A stretch of 64,000 bases of DNA from Haliea salexigens DSM 19537 (GCF_000423125.1 NZ_AUHJ01000006.1:62001-126000); one strand, 5' to 3'. Positions 1-8,623 are shown, counted from the stretch's first letter. Program-made: numbers and translations. Notes: generated by a model not told the origin, from the sequence alone.

Positions 1-968
1 TTATGGCCAAGGCAAGCCTCTATCTCAGACTTGCGCGCGTGCAGCTGGTCAAAAACAAAGGTGTTGGCTTCCGCCTGGCTATTCTGGAGGCTCAAGCCTA
101 CGCGAACCTCCTGTTTACCGAAAATAAGCTGATAGGGCATGCTGCTGATGCCCGAACCGGCACTGAGCCAATGGTCCTTGTTTGGACTGATATTGTTGTA
201 CAGGGTGCAGCTGCTCTGACTGAAAGCCTCCAGAGCCTGCTCCCAGAACGCCAGGCGCAAAGTGTGGCGATGCTTCTGCTCAGTTTCGGCACTTTTCTCC
301 TCAGCCTCCTTGGCCACCATTCCGATCATGAATTCGGTGGACTCAGGCGTAGGGATAATCTGCTCCACATTCAGGAACAGCTCTTCGCCAGACTGATAGG
401 GTGTGACCTTGAAACATTTGCAGGCGATACCGAACTGACTGAGCCAGAGCGCCGTGTTGGTCACTTCCTTGCGGTAGCGGGCGGCAACCAGAATAAGGCG
501 CTGGGTCATGATCCGGTTGATCTGTGCCGCTTCCAGCCCATCCACCTCCAGAAACTCGACCAGGTTATCCTCAGCACTGACGGCAGGCTTGCCGGTCTCC
601 TGCGCTTTCTGGTTCAGGTAGCGCTGGTAAATATCGACCACCTGCGACTTGCTCAGATTGGCGCAATATCCCGCGTACTTCAGCGCCTGCCAGACCACAT
701 CGCGCCCGGTATCATCGAGTTTGTTCTCAATGATAACCAGGCTGCCTTCCTTGTCGATGGCCAGGAGGTCCAAGCGCTCGCGGGTATCATCGAAACCGTC
801 GAACTCCTTCTGGATGATGAGTAGCTCCTCACCGTCAGCCTGGGCCAGCGCTTGTGGGTAGTTCTCCAGCCACTCTTGCAGGTGCTTGCGTTCGGTGAAG
901 CCGAGCTCAGTGAAGCGTTTGGCTTCCAAGGGGTTGATGCGATTGGCGGTTTTGTCAATCTTAAACAT
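1..968 (-). CDS. DUF4268 / PD-(D/E)xK nuclease-like protein (partial, runs off left edge)
   Basis: The reading frame is open from the ATG at 968 to the window edge, about 322 codons with no stop, so the C-terminus is missing. The N-terminal half has a plausible PD-(D/E)xK core: D67 in RLDLLAID, then E81 and K83 in VIIENKLDD. This is the layout of NucS-like and type II-like nucleases. The C-terminal part resembles DUF4268, a domain often found with restriction systems. The start codon overlaps the end of hsdS by 8 nt (ATGTTTAA), so the two are probably co-translated. I infer a nuclease or accessory role in the type I restriction locus. hsdR is not visible here and may lie further left. Confidence 0.75.
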   Translation of the reverse strand, partial: MFKIDKTANRINPLEAKRFTELGFTERKHLQEWLENYPQALAQADGEELLIIQKEFDGFDDTRERLDLLAIDKEGSLVIIENKLDDTGRDVVWQALKYAGYCANLSKSQVVDIYQRYLNQKAQETGKPAVSAEDNLVEFLEVDGLEAAQINRIMTQRLILVAARYRKEVTNTALWLSQFGIACKCFKVTPYQSGEELFLNVEQIIPTPESTEFMIGMVAKEAEEKSAETEQKHRHTLRLAFWEQALEAFSQSSCTLYNNISPNKDHWLSAGSGISSMPYQLIFGKQEVRVGLSLQNSQAEANTFVFDQLHARKSEIEACLGH

Positions 969-2388
969 CAGCAGCCTCTTCAGCCTCAGCTATCTGAGCC
1001 GCTGGACCAGTGACGGAGACTTCTCCGGATAGGAGCTTGGGTAGCAATGTATCGCGGATCAGACTGAGGGTTGTTGATTCTCGGACGTTATTCTCAACAC
1101 TCATATAGATTCCACTCAGCAGTTTTGTGGATGCTGAAACCAGCTCCTTTGAGGGAATCACCGCCGGAATAATCTTGAAGCTTTTTTTACTGATTTCGGC
1201 GAAAGTTGTGCCGCCGGCTCTACTTTTAATTTCATCCATGTTGGAAGAGCACCATTGAAGTACCCACTCAGGCGTCACTACCGTCTCACATTTAATCGCT
1301 ATATAACCTTGGTTCACTGCTACGGGGATTTTGGCCAAAGCCAAATAACCCACAGGAGCTCGTGACGACATCAACACTGTGCCTACTGGAAGTAAACCTG
1401 AACTGATCTTGGATAGACCCGCCTGGGTGACTCTCCGCTCTGTATCGATGAGCACCTTGTCGGTAAGGTTCGATAGGTCCTTGGGAGAGGTCCAATGTAT
1501 TTTCCCTCCGTCCCAGAATAAAGGTTCTTTGGTGGATGGAGTACCGCCGCCAACTACTGTAACTGCATCACCAATCATTTTGACTTCCCAACCCTCCGGA
1601 ATCTCCCCCAACTCACTATCCTGCATGGCCGACGGAAACAGTTCGGCTGTCGCCAACAGCTCGGCATACTCCTCCGGTTGTTCTGCCTGCATCTGCGTCA
1701 GCTGCGCTTCATCCTTGCCGGAAATGGCCCGCATGGCGGCCAGGTTCATGTAGGTTTCCAGGTCGGGCAACGACACCTCGTCGTCAGCGTAACAGACCGG
1801 GGAGGCGGGCTCGGCGACAGGCTGTAGCGCATGCCAGCGCTGCCTGGCGGCGATCTTGGCTTTGACGGGCTCGAAGTCTACGAACCAGCTTCTGAATATT
1901 GCTTGGGCTATTTGTTCGAGGGTTTGGTTGATTTGGTGATTGATCTCAATTTTGTCTTCTAGAGAAGACAGTACTGAACTAATTCGTCGCTGCTCACTAA
2001 GGCTGCTAGGAACCTTTACCTCAAAGGGATAAACAGCGTTTCGGTTCAATGACTTCTGAGCGCTACCGGAATTGAACTGATCAAAATTTATGGTTTTTAA
2101 CAAGTAATAAAGAAACTTGGGGTCATTGCCTTTGAAATCGGTGATATACAAAGCAGTATTCAACGGCCAAAAATCTTTATCAGAATAACTTACCTCTCCC
2201 ATAGAGTTGCCACTACGCCCAACAGTGACACCAGGACCAGGTGCTTTGGCCTTATTGTGATATCCGGTAATACCCGATGACCCCAATATGGGCACATCTC
2301 CAGAAAGCCTGTCTTGGGCTGGCAAATCATGGCCCCGCTGCAGCGTCAACACCTTACCTAGCGGGATAGTTGTCCATTCAGACATCAT
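961..2388 (-). CDS. hsdS: Type I restriction-modification specificity subunit HsdS
   Basis: 475 residues, the usual HsdS length. Two target-recognition domains are visible: TRD1 near the N-terminus (PLGKVLTLQRG, then GSSGITGYH) and TRD2 from about residue 265 (LGEIPEGWEV, then VVGGGTPSTKEPLFWDGG). A conserved spacer helix follows each, and IFRSWFVDFEPVKAK is the typical end of the first. HsdS reads the bipartite DNA target for the HsdM/HsdR complex. I placed the start at the ATG at 2388, with another ATG at 2385, because it overlaps the hsdM stop by about 11 nt. A longer frame upstream lies entirely inside hsdM. TRD sequences vary quickly, so target specificity cannot be read from this. Confidence 0.92.
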   Translation of the reverse strand: MMSEWTTIPLGKVLTLQRGHDLPAQDRLSGDVPILGSSGITGYHNKAKAPGPGVTVGRSGNSMGEVSYSDKDFWPLNTALYITDFKGNDPKFLYYLLKTINFDQFNSGSAQKSLNRNAVYPFEVKVPSSLSEQRRISSVLSSLEDKIEINHQINQTLEQIAQAIFRSWFVDFEPVKAKIAARQRWHALQPVAEPASPVCYADDEVSLPDLETYMNLAAMRAISGKDEAQLTQMQAEQPEEYAELLATAELFPSAMQDSELGEIPEGWEVKMIGDAVTVVGGGTPSTKEPLFWDGGKIHWTSPKDLSNLTDKVLIDTERRVTQAGLSKISSGLLPVGTVLMSSRAPVGYLALAKIPVAVNQGYIAIKCETVVTPEWVLQWCSSNMDEIKSRAGGTTFAEISKKSFKIIPAVIPSKELVSASTKLLSGIYMSVENNVRESTTLSLIRDTLLPKLLSGEVSVTGPAAQIAEAEEAADV

Positions 2389-4198
2389 ATCCCATCCCCC
2401 CAAGATTGCGCCTGATCTCAGCTTCCAACCGCTCACTCTCCGCAAACTGCTCCCACAGCTGCCCGGTCAACCGCGCCATCTTCTCGGCGAATGGCTCACC
2501 ATCATCCTCCTGCTCGACAGCGCCCACATAGCGCCCCGGCGTGAGTACAAAGTCATGCTTTTCGATCTCCGCCAGGCTGACTGATTTGCAGAAGCCTGGG
2601 ACATCCTCGTACAGGCTTACCCCAAAAATGTTATCGAGCGCACCTAATGCATCTTGTCCGCTTTTGCTCAACTTGACGCCGGATTCACTTTCGAATTTTT
2701 GTACGATCTTCTCTTGGTCATTTGGTCGCTGCCAAGCGTGGAAGGTGTCGGCAATCCTGGCTATGTCTTCGGCGGTGAAATCCCTCAGCACCCGGTCTCT
2801 CATATAGCCCAGGTTGCGGGCATCGATGAACAGGAACTGCCGCCGGCGGTCGCGCTTCTTCTCCTGGCGTACCACACCGTTGGCCTTGTCGCGGGTCAGA
2901 AACCAGATGCAGGCCGGAATCTGGGTGTTGGTAAACAGCTGCCCCGGCAAGGCCACCATGCACTCCACCAGGTCTTCCTCCACCAGGCGCCGGCGGATCT
3001 CCCCCTCGTTGTTGGTATTGGAGCTCATGGAGCCGTTGGCCAGCAGCAGGGCCATGCTGCCGGTAGGTGCCAGGTGGTACAGCATGTGCTGCAGCCAGGC
3101 GAAGTTGGCATTGCCGTTGGGCGGCGTGCCGTGCTGCCAGCGGACATCCTCGGCCAGGGATTCGCTCCACCAGTCCTTCATGTTGAAGGGCGGGTTGGCC
3201 ATCACGAAGTCCGCACGCAGGTCCGGGTGCTGGTCGTCTAGGAAGGTGTCGGCGTTCTTCTTGCCGAAGTTGAAGTCAACACCGCGGATGGCCATGTTCA
3301 TCGCCGCCAGCTTCCAGGTGGTGGGGTTGGATTCCTGGCCGTAGACGGAGATGTGCTTTTTCTGCTCGGCGGGGTCGTAGTGCTGCTCCTTGGCGTGCTC
3401 CTCGATGAACTTGTCCGAGGATACAAAGAAGCCCCCGGAGCCCATGGCGGGATCGTAGACGCGGCCAGAGTAGGGCTCCAGCATTTCCACTATCAGGGTG
3501 ACGATGCTCTTGGGGGTGTAGTACTGGCCACCCTGCTTGCCCTCGGCCAGGGCAAACTGGCCGAGGAAGTACTCGTACACGTGGCCGAGGACATCCTTGC
3601 TGTGCAGGCTCAGTTTCTCACCAGCGAATACCGGCTTGGTAAAGCTGGTGTCAGAGAAAGTGTTGATCAGGCCAATCAGCTTGTCGTTATCTAGTTGGTA
3701 CTGGCTGATGCGGTTGAGAATACCTCTGAGCTTGGCGTTGTTCTTTTCGATCTCCTCAAGGGCGTTATCGACAAGCCAGGAGACGGAGCGCAGCTTCACG
3801 TCGCTACCAGCGTCGTCCTGCCATAGCACGGTACCAGCCGGCAGCGCGGCCTTTTCCTTCAGAGTGTTCCAGCGAGCAGCCTTGGGCACCCAGAACACAT
3901 TGGCTTCGCGGTAGTAGTCCCGCACTTCCAGCTCATCCTGCAGGGCCTGCTGATAGGCTTCGTCGCGGTCGTAGTCGTCCCGGGGCAGGTAGTAGATATT
4001 GTCGTCACTGTCCGCCTTGAACAGCTCCAGCAAAGCCTCCTGCCGTTCCTCGAAGGCATCGGACACATACTTCAGGAAAATCAGACCCAGAACGATGTGC
4101 TTGTAGTTCGCAGCATCCAGGCTAGATTGCAGCTTACAGGCTGCCTTCCAGAGCTTGTCGTCGAGTTCCTTCAGGAATTGCTGTTCGGTATTGCTCAT
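2378..4198 (-). CDS. hsdM: Type I restriction-modification methyltransferase HsdM
   Basis: 606 residues. The protein opens with the HsdM N-terminal helical domain (roughly 1-150). The N6-adenine methyltransferase core follows, with AdoMet motif I DPAMGSGG at about 249-256 and catalytic motif IV NPPF at about 334-337. It methylates adenine at the site chosen by HsdS. The start at 4198 is preceded by a good GAGGGA ribosome-binding site; codons further upstream do not look like HsdM. It is followed by overlapping hsdS and the DUF4268 gene, forming an operon. No frameshift or missing motif is seen, so the methyltransferase is probably active. Confidence 0.95.
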   Translation of the reverse strand: MSNTEQQFLKELDDKLWKAACKLQSSLDAANYKHIVLGLIFLKYVSDAFEERQEALLELFKADSDDNIYYLPRDDYDRDEAYQQALQDELEVRDYYREANVFWVPKAARWNTLKEKAALPAGTVLWQDDAGSDVKLRSVSWLVDNALEEIEKNNAKLRGILNRISQYQLDNDKLIGLINTFSDTSFTKPVFAGEKLSLHSKDVLGHVYEYFLGQFALAEGKQGGQYYTPKSIVTLIVEMLEPYSGRVYDPAMGSGGFFVSSDKFIEEHAKEQHYDPAEQKKHISVYGQESNPTTWKLAAMNMAIRGVDFNFGKKNADTFLDDQHPDLRADFVMANPPFNMKDWWSESLAEDVRWQHGTPPNGNANFAWLQHMLYHLAPTGSMALLLANGSMSSNTNNEGEIRRRLVEEDLVECMVALPGQLFTNTQIPACIWFLTRDKANGVVRQEKKRDRRRQFLFIDARNLGYMRDRVLRDFTAEDIARIADTFHAWQRPNDQEKIVQKFESESGVKLSKSGQDALGALDNIFGVSLYEDVPGFCKSVSLAEIEKHDFVLTPGRYVGAVEQEDDGEPFAEKMARLTGQLWEQFAESERLEAEIRRNLGGMGYDV

Positions 4199-4527
4199 CG
4201 GTCCCTCGTGGGTGCTGTTCTTCTTGGTTTGCCGGACATGACCCGCTACCCTGGCTGGTGCCCGTGGGATGTGTAGGACTATACCCATCATCCGCCGCCG
4301 TGGAAAAGCACAACGTGCGCAGTGTGACGGAGCCAGCAAACCCAGTGGATCGGTAGCCTCGTCCCCAGTCTTATCTCCAATCTACGGCACTCGGAACGGT
4401 GGCGCAGCGCTGTATGGATAGACAAGTACCGTTTTCAGGCAGGAGGGGGCGAGAATCACCCCCAACTCTGGTGGCGCTACAGCATCCGTGGCCCAAGCTA
4501 GATCGGTAGAGGAGGGAAGGCGAGACG

Positions 4528-4579
4528 CCGATCCTGCACCGCGCGGCTACGGCCCTGGCCGTAGCAAGGTGCAGGTCGG
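4528..4579. repeat. Long nested hairpin, possible structured RNA
   Basis: The outer arms CCGATCCTGCACC (4528-4540) and GGTGCAGGTCGG (4568-4579) pair with one bulged T. The inner arms GCTACGGCC (4546-4554) and GGCCGTAGC (4557-4565) pair perfectly around a 2-nt centre. About 20 pairs of mostly GC are unlikely by chance. No U-run follows on either strand, so it is not a simple terminator. A shorter GGCG-AGA-CGCC hairpin lies just upstream. Confidence 0.5.
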
Positions 4580-4662
4580 TGGTGAGCCTGAGTGACGAGA
4601 CCGAGCGACGCGCCGGGAGCGCGGAGGCAGTGGCGCCGCCATAAGCAGCCAAGCAGATTTAT

Positions 4663-4730
4663 CCATAGGACTGATTATGCGGCGAGAGCGGACAGTTCCC
4701 AGCGGGACTGCGCATAATCCCGTCTTATGG
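4663..4730. repeat. Imperfect inverted repeat with a 29-bp spacer
   Basis: The left arm CCATAGGACTGATTATGCG (4663-4681) and the right arm CGCATAATCCCGTCTTATGG (4711-4730) pair over most of their length with a few mismatches and one extra base. The outer CCATA and inner ATTATGCG blocks are exact. It could be a recombinase site, an element end or an RNA hairpin. I do not recognise it as a known family. Confidence 0.45.
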
Positions 4731-4848
4731 TCATTCTGCGACATCATTGCTGTTGCCTTGTATCTTCTTAACCTGGCTTCCAAGCCAAGAAAAAAAAGAG
4801 GACCGCACCGTCGCCGATGCAGCCCTGTTCGTGGATGGGTTTTGGTAG

Positions 4849-5037
4849 CTATCGCTTGCCTTGATCTGAGTCCCGGCTAATGAAGCTGATGTCGCCACTG
4901 AAGTACCTGTAGAGCCAGTACAGAACGACAGGGGCACAGAGAATAAGCCCTGCAGGCCCTTCCTCTGCTGTAATGAACAGCCCCAGCATGACCAGGATGC
5001 TGCTAACCAGAAACGCGACTTTGTCTTGCTTGCTCAT
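4849..5037 (-). CDS. Small hydrophobic membrane peptide (62 aa), unknown
   Basis: Two hydrophobic segments span about residues 8-22 (VAFLVSSILVMLGLF) and 29-44 (AGLILCAPVVLYWLYR), with a charged C-terminus. This fits a two-pass inner-membrane peptide. An AAGGA ribosome-binding site lies 8 nt before the ATG. It is 27 nt downstream of the radC-like gene on the same strand and is probably co-transcribed. I recognise no family and assign no function. Confidence 0.6.
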   Translation of the reverse strand: MSKQDKVAFLVSSILVMLGLFITAEEGPAGLILCAPVVLYWLYRYFSGDISFISRDSDQGKR

Positions 5038-5064
5038 TGAGTAGTTCCTTCTTGATGATAGGGT

Positions 5065-5562
5065 TTAGAGACGACCGCGTTCTGCCATGGAGTAGACGCC
5101 CTCAGTACCGACGATGATGTGGTCCAGTACTCGGACATCAACATGCGTTAGCACGTCCTTCAGGCGGGTAGTGATTCTCATGTCGGCATCGCTGGGCTCG
5201 GCAATGCCTGATGGGTGGTTGTGGGTGAAGATGACAGCCGCTGCGTTGTGCTCCAGGGCACGTCGTAGGACGACCCTGGGGTAGACAGCAGCACCATCTA
5301 CCGTGCCCCGGAACATACGTTCGAAGGCAATGAGGCGGTGCTGGTTGTCGAGGAACATGCAGGCAAAGTATTCATCCAACTCATGTGCGATCTGCAGACG
5401 GCAGAAGGCCTTCACGTTGGAAGGATTGCTATACACATCAGAGTCTCGGATTCGAGATTCGAGAATCATCAGGGCCTCTTGGATGGTGGCCTGCTCTTTC
5501 TCTTCAAAGCACATGGCGTAGGTGAGCGGAGAAGTGATTTCCTTGGTTTGGTGAGTGTTCAT
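5065..5562 (-). CDS. radC: RadC-like JAB-domain protein of a mobile element
   Basis: 165 residues containing the JAB/MPN metalloprotein motif: E in the first strand region, then THNHPSG, then a downstream D (SDADMRITTRL). Short RadC-like proteins of this type are common in integrative elements and prophages. The old DNA-repair assignment is not well supported, and the biochemical role remains unsettled. The helix-hairpin-helix part of chromosomal RadC is replaced by a short N-terminal extension, consistent with an element-borne copy. The spacing to the membrane peptide downstream suggests a two-gene unit. Confidence 0.85.
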   Translation of the reverse strand: MNTHQTKEITSPLTYAMCFEEKEQATIQEALMILESRIRDSDVYSNPSNVKAFCRLQIAHELDEYFACMFLDNQHRLIAFERMFRGTVDGAAVYPRVVLRRALEHNAAAVIFTHNHPSGIAEPSDADMRITTRLKDVLTHVDVRVLDHIIVGTEGVYSMAERGRL

Positions 5563-5765
5563 GGTTTAGCTCCTGGCGTTCGAAAGTGTGTGTGAGCGCA
5601 GCCGAGACCTTTCAAGGTTGATGGCGGCAAGGGTCAAGGGAAAGTCAGGAACGTGCCTGTGCCTCCCAGTCCTAGCGCGCAGCGCCAGGGATGGGCGAGG
5701 ACGTAACCAATGAAACCAAGAGGCTAAAAGGGGGGAGTAGAGGCTATCTGGTTGTGTGGATGTGT
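5563..5765. other. Intergenic region upstream of the radC-like gene
   Basis: About 200 bp with no supported gene. It presumably holds the promoter for the radC-like gene, but I see no clear -35/-10 pair. Confidence 0.3.
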
Positions 5766-5790
5766 AAAAAACACCTGCCCGAAGGCAGGT
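5766..5790 (-). terminator. Rho-independent terminator of the small gene at 5800-6000
   Basis: On the minus strand the perfect 7-bp stem ACCTGCC/GGCAGGT with a 4-nt loop is followed by six Ts. It lies 10 nt after the stop of the small upstream gene. Confidence 0.8.
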
Positions 5791-5799
5791 AGTTGTTGA

Positions 5800-6000
5800 T
5801 CAGGTCAAGCGAGGCAATGTCTTAAGTTCGATCTGTAGCTGCTCAAGCCGAGCACTGCGCTCCAGTTGAGTGCGGTTCTCGAAGTCTGCGGCTTCGTGCT
5901 CTGCCCACTTGGCGCAATGGTCGAGGGCAGATGCACCACGGTTCATGGCGGTGAAGAGGGTAGCGATTGCGGTGAAGAAGTTGCCGATAGCTGTGAACAT
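5800..6000 (-). CDS. Small hypothetical protein (66 aa)
   Basis: The reading frame extends to 6204, but the best start is the ATG at 6000 with GGAG about 9 nt upstream. The product opens with an amphipathic or hydrophobic segment (MFTAIGNFFTAIATLFTAM) and continues with a charged helical stretch (about 20-60, rich in E, R and L). That suggests a membrane-associated helical protein. It has its own terminator, which supports a real transcript. No family is recognised. Confidence 0.5.
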   Translation of the reverse strand: MFTAIGNFFTAIATLFTAMNRGASALDHCAKWAEHEAADFENRTQLERSARLEQLQIELKTLPRLT

Positions 6001-6824
6001 GAGGGTAGCTCCGTAGTCATTATGGGGTGGCGTTCGCCACACCGACCGCGCAGCGGTGCCAGCATCAGTAGCGAAGACGATGCCTATGGGAACGTACTGG
6101 GGGGGGGCGGTGCTCCTCCCCACTGTCGCTGGCTTACCCCGGGGGGGGTATTTGCCAATGCGACAGCGAGGCACCGAGTACTGGGGTCGTAGGCAGGTGA
6201 GCAAATTTTCCTTATGGTTTTGGTTTGGTGGAATTAGTACCTCGGCTGTACATAGTCAGCAGTGGTTGATACCGGGGCGTTAGTACATCGGGAGAACTTC
6301 GGTGGAGAAGTCTGGAGAACTTCTTTCGGAGGGATGAAACCGATCCAGAGAGTTGGATGTTATTTGATCAGTTCTGGTTTCATAGTGAAGAGCACTAGGG
6401 CCTTGGCTGAAGACTTATCGTCAACACCTCGGTATAGACGACAGGTGCATTGTGCCCACGTCCTCATCCCGCCTCCGCCCTCGCAGCGGCGAGCGCTGCG
6501 CGCTACCTTGCGGGGCTGCGCGGAATGCGAACGTGGCCAAGAGAAGTGTCTCTCTGCCCGATGTGTCCAACTTCTCGCAAGCAACCCGGACAGCTGAGAG
6601 CCGTATGAATGTTAGGCATGGCCGGGTTGTCCAACTTGCCCAAGCTAAATGAAAAAATAAATATAGATAAGTAGTAGGGCCAGGAGAGAGGTTTTGGAAG
6701 AGTGCCCGGACAAGCCGGACATCTCGGACAAACCCAGCAACCGCGCGGCTTGTGGGCGTCCGAGATTGAGGGGTGAGGGTTGAGAATCCTAGACAGCTGC
6801 CGCCCAGGACTCCCTCCATAAACG
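6001..6824. other. 824-bp noncoding region with iterons, likely element replication or control region
   Basis: I find no supported gene. The stretch holds two G homopolymers (9 G at 6099-6107, 8 G at 6141-6148); two copies of GGAGAACTTC near 6290-6325; an AT-rich patch at about 6648-6675; and clustered CGGACA repeats at 6586-6766. It lies directly downstream of the helicase gene, where P4-like satellites keep a cis-acting replication region. Confidence 0.5.
6586..6766. repeat. CGGACA iterons and AT-rich patch, putative origin
   Basis: Copies of (C/T)CGGACA occur at 6586-6592, 6706-6712, 6715-6721 and 6724-6730, the last three spaced 9 bp apart. Inverted partial copies (TGTCC) occur near 6564 and 6629. 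ATCTCGGAC (6721-6729) forms a perfect inverted repeat with GTCCGAGAT (6758-6766), and CAACCCGG (6582-6589) pairs with CCGGGTTG (6622-6629). A run of A/T at about 6648-6675 stands out in GC-rich surroundings. Repeats, easily melted DNA and an adjacent helicase gene together suggest an origin. Confidence 0.5.
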
Positions 6825-8297
6825 CTACAGCGGCTCCCAGTCGGTCGGATAACCGAGCAAGCGGTCGATGTTCGAGCGCAGACCTTCAATTGAAGGGACC
6901 TCGTAGGCTTGAACACGCCTCCCACCTGCAGGATGCTGCCCTTTAGTTGCTGCGAAGCCGAAGCGTGCCAGAGCCTGTGTTAGCGCCCTTTTACTTTCCA
7001 CCGAACCCTTCGCCCTGGTTTCGTTCCGACAAGCCATGTAGGCTTGGTAGAGCTCCTCCTTGGGGACTTTGAGCGGCCAAGGGTCACCATCCCCCACAAC
7101 ACTCAGCGGAAATTGTGCTGAACTGGCAAGCTCAAACACCCAACGATCAATGGGTTTCAGAGACTCAAGCTGCTGCAACAGCCGGGCACGGGTACGCGGA
7201 AAATCCCGAGTATTAAAGGCATTGATATCCCTGGTTTGGAGATATGCCAGCAACGCTTCAGGGCCACCATTGTCCCTCTCTGCAGCGAGCCGCTCAAAGT
7301 AGGCGAAGTCCCCGACGCGGTGGTCGGACACTTCGAGGACAAAGAACCGGCGGTCATCGATTTCTGCGGGAATCGCCCATTCCTCGTTGGAGGCAATAAT
7401 GAGGTGTATGCAGTTGCTTACAGCCATCACTGCTCCATACTTTCGCTCAGATGACCTGGATTCCTCGGTGATCAACCCTTTGAGCAGTCCGGTTTCATCT
7501 TTGCTGCCACCCCAGTGCATTTCGTCAGCAAAGACGAGGAGAGCATCATCTAGGTGTTCAGTGAACTGCCCAAATATCTGGCCTCGATTCGTCAAGTGCT
7601 TGAGGTACCTGCCGATGATCTTGCCCAAGTATTTGACGAACTCACCTTTGCCCGTACCTTGTCCAGAGAGCAGGCAGAGTGCGACGCCGGGTAGTCTCTC
7701 AGGGCGCTGGATCATCAGCGCCAACCAGCTGAGGACGTACTCATGACAGTCTGCGTCACCATTGCAGATGACATCCCTAACGTGATCCAGGAACAACTGG
7801 CAGGACCCTCGGGGGTCAGCCTTCACTGCGAAGCCCTTCCAAAGATTGTAGTACTCTGCTGGCGAAGATCCCCCAGGGTCGAATACCGTACCCTCCGTGT
7901 ATTGTCGGCGGTCCGGGTGCGAGAACCACAATCGACTTACAGATTGTTCCCGTCCTCCCACCGTCACCATGGCATTGGCGTACAATCCATGGAACGCTTT
8001 CTCAGTAAGAAACGGATGGGTCGCGTTGAAGTCATCGGCAATCATGACCTGATTACCGCAGTTGACCACCGCATACCGCTTGTTGAGCTCTGCCACACAC
8101 AGATCTGGATCCCTCAACCGGGCTTGGTCGAGGCCCGCGCTATGCGCGGACCAGGACTGCATCGAGACCACAGATGTGTTACTGTTGCGTTGCTGGAATA
8201 AGGAGAGGCTCTGGGATTGCCGGCCAGCGACCAGGGCTTCATCCTCTTTCTCCGCCATCACGCGGAGACTAGGACCTTCGGCATTTAGACTCTGCAT
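6825..8297 (-). CDS. D5/P4-type replicative helicase (DUF5906-like)
   Basis: 490 residues. A Walker A motif SGQGTGKGEF lies at about 210-219 and a Walker B-like LLVFADEMHW at about 253-262. A sensor-1-like IIASNEEWAIPAEIDDRR follows at about 305. This is the superfamily III (D5/P4 alpha C-terminal) helicase layout. No zinc finger or TOPRIM primase domain is present, so it is shorter than P4 alpha. It probably unwinds the element's origin, which I place just downstream. The gene is last in an overlapping operon: its ATG is 13 nt inside the preceding gene, with AGGAGGGG in front. Confidence 0.82.
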   Translation of the reverse strand: MQSLNAEGPSLRVMAEKEDEALVAGRQSQSLSLFQQRNSNTSVVSMQSWSAHSAGLDQARLRDPDLCVAELNKRYAVVNCGNQVMIADDFNATHPFLTEKAFHGLYANAMVTVGGREQSVSRLWFSHPDRRQYTEGTVFDPGGSSPAEYYNLWKGFAVKADPRGSCQLFLDHVRDVICNGDADCHEYVLSWLALMIQRPERLPGVALCLLSGQGTGKGEFVKYLGKIIGRYLKHLTNRGQIFGQFTEHLDDALLVFADEMHWGGSKDETGLLKGLITEESRSSERKYGAVMAVSNCIHLIIASNEEWAIPAEIDDRRFFVLEVSDHRVGDFAYFERLAAERDNGGPEALLAYLQTRDINAFNTRDFPRTRARLLQQLESLKPIDRWVFELASSAQFPLSVVGDGDPWPLKVPKEELYQAYMACRNETRAKGSVESKRALTQALARFGFAATKGQHPAGGRRVQAYEVPSIEGLRSNIDRLLGYPTDWEPL

Positions 8298-8623
8298 GAC
8301 CCCTCCTGCTTCGACAAGCCTTCGGCATAGTTAGCGGGAGCGAGCGAATCCCAACCTCGAAACACGTACCTCGCAAAGCCGACATGACGGGCGCCATGGC
8401 GTACGGTTTGCCTGGCGGGATATGTGTCGATCCAGGCCCCACATGCTCGCAACCTAGAGACCGCACTGGCGGCACCGACACCACACGCTTGCTCGATATC
8501 TCTCCACGTGGCGCCTTGTGTCCCTGCCTTGATAAGAAATATGAGTACCGATGCCTGAGCAGGCGAAACAAACACACCGAGCTTTGTGTTGGGGAAACCT
8601 ACGAATACTTTCTGCTTACGCAT
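8285..8623 (-). CDS. Hypothetical protein, possible winged-helix (112 aa)
   Basis: The middle of the protein (about 25-70, LIFLIKAGTQGATWRDIEQACG then SAVSRLRACGAWID) reads like a winged-helix fold. GGAGGT lies 8 nt before the ATG. The start overlaps the previous stop by one base (TAATG) and the end overlaps the helicase start, so it is translationally coupled on both sides. It could be a regulator or a replication accessory protein, but no known family is recognised. Confidence 0.65.
   Translation of the reverse strand: MRKQKVFVGFPNTKLGVFVSPAQASVLIFLIKAGTQGATWRDIEQACGVGAASAVSRLRACGAWIDTYPARQTVRHGARHVGFARYVFRGWDSLAPANYAEGLSKQEGSCRV

Larger units (their letters stand above)
4199..4848. other. 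650-bp noncoding stretch upstream of hsdM with strong secondary structure
   Basis: I find no convincing gene; open frames here lack ribosome-binding sites and family resemblance. The stretch holds the leader of hsdM, a long nested hairpin (4528-4579) and an imperfect inverted repeat (4663-4730), listed separately. It may contain an untranslated RNA or a remnant of a mobile element. Confidence 0.5.

Noticed and set aside
3-824. Plus-strand gene at the left edge
   Set aside because: The minus-strand frame has DUF4268/nuclease features and overlaps hsdS as expected; the plus-strand frame is its shadow.
4371-4783. Small genes in the hsdM upstream region
   Set aside because: Frames are composed of R/S/A-rich noise across strong hairpins, with no ribosome-binding sites.
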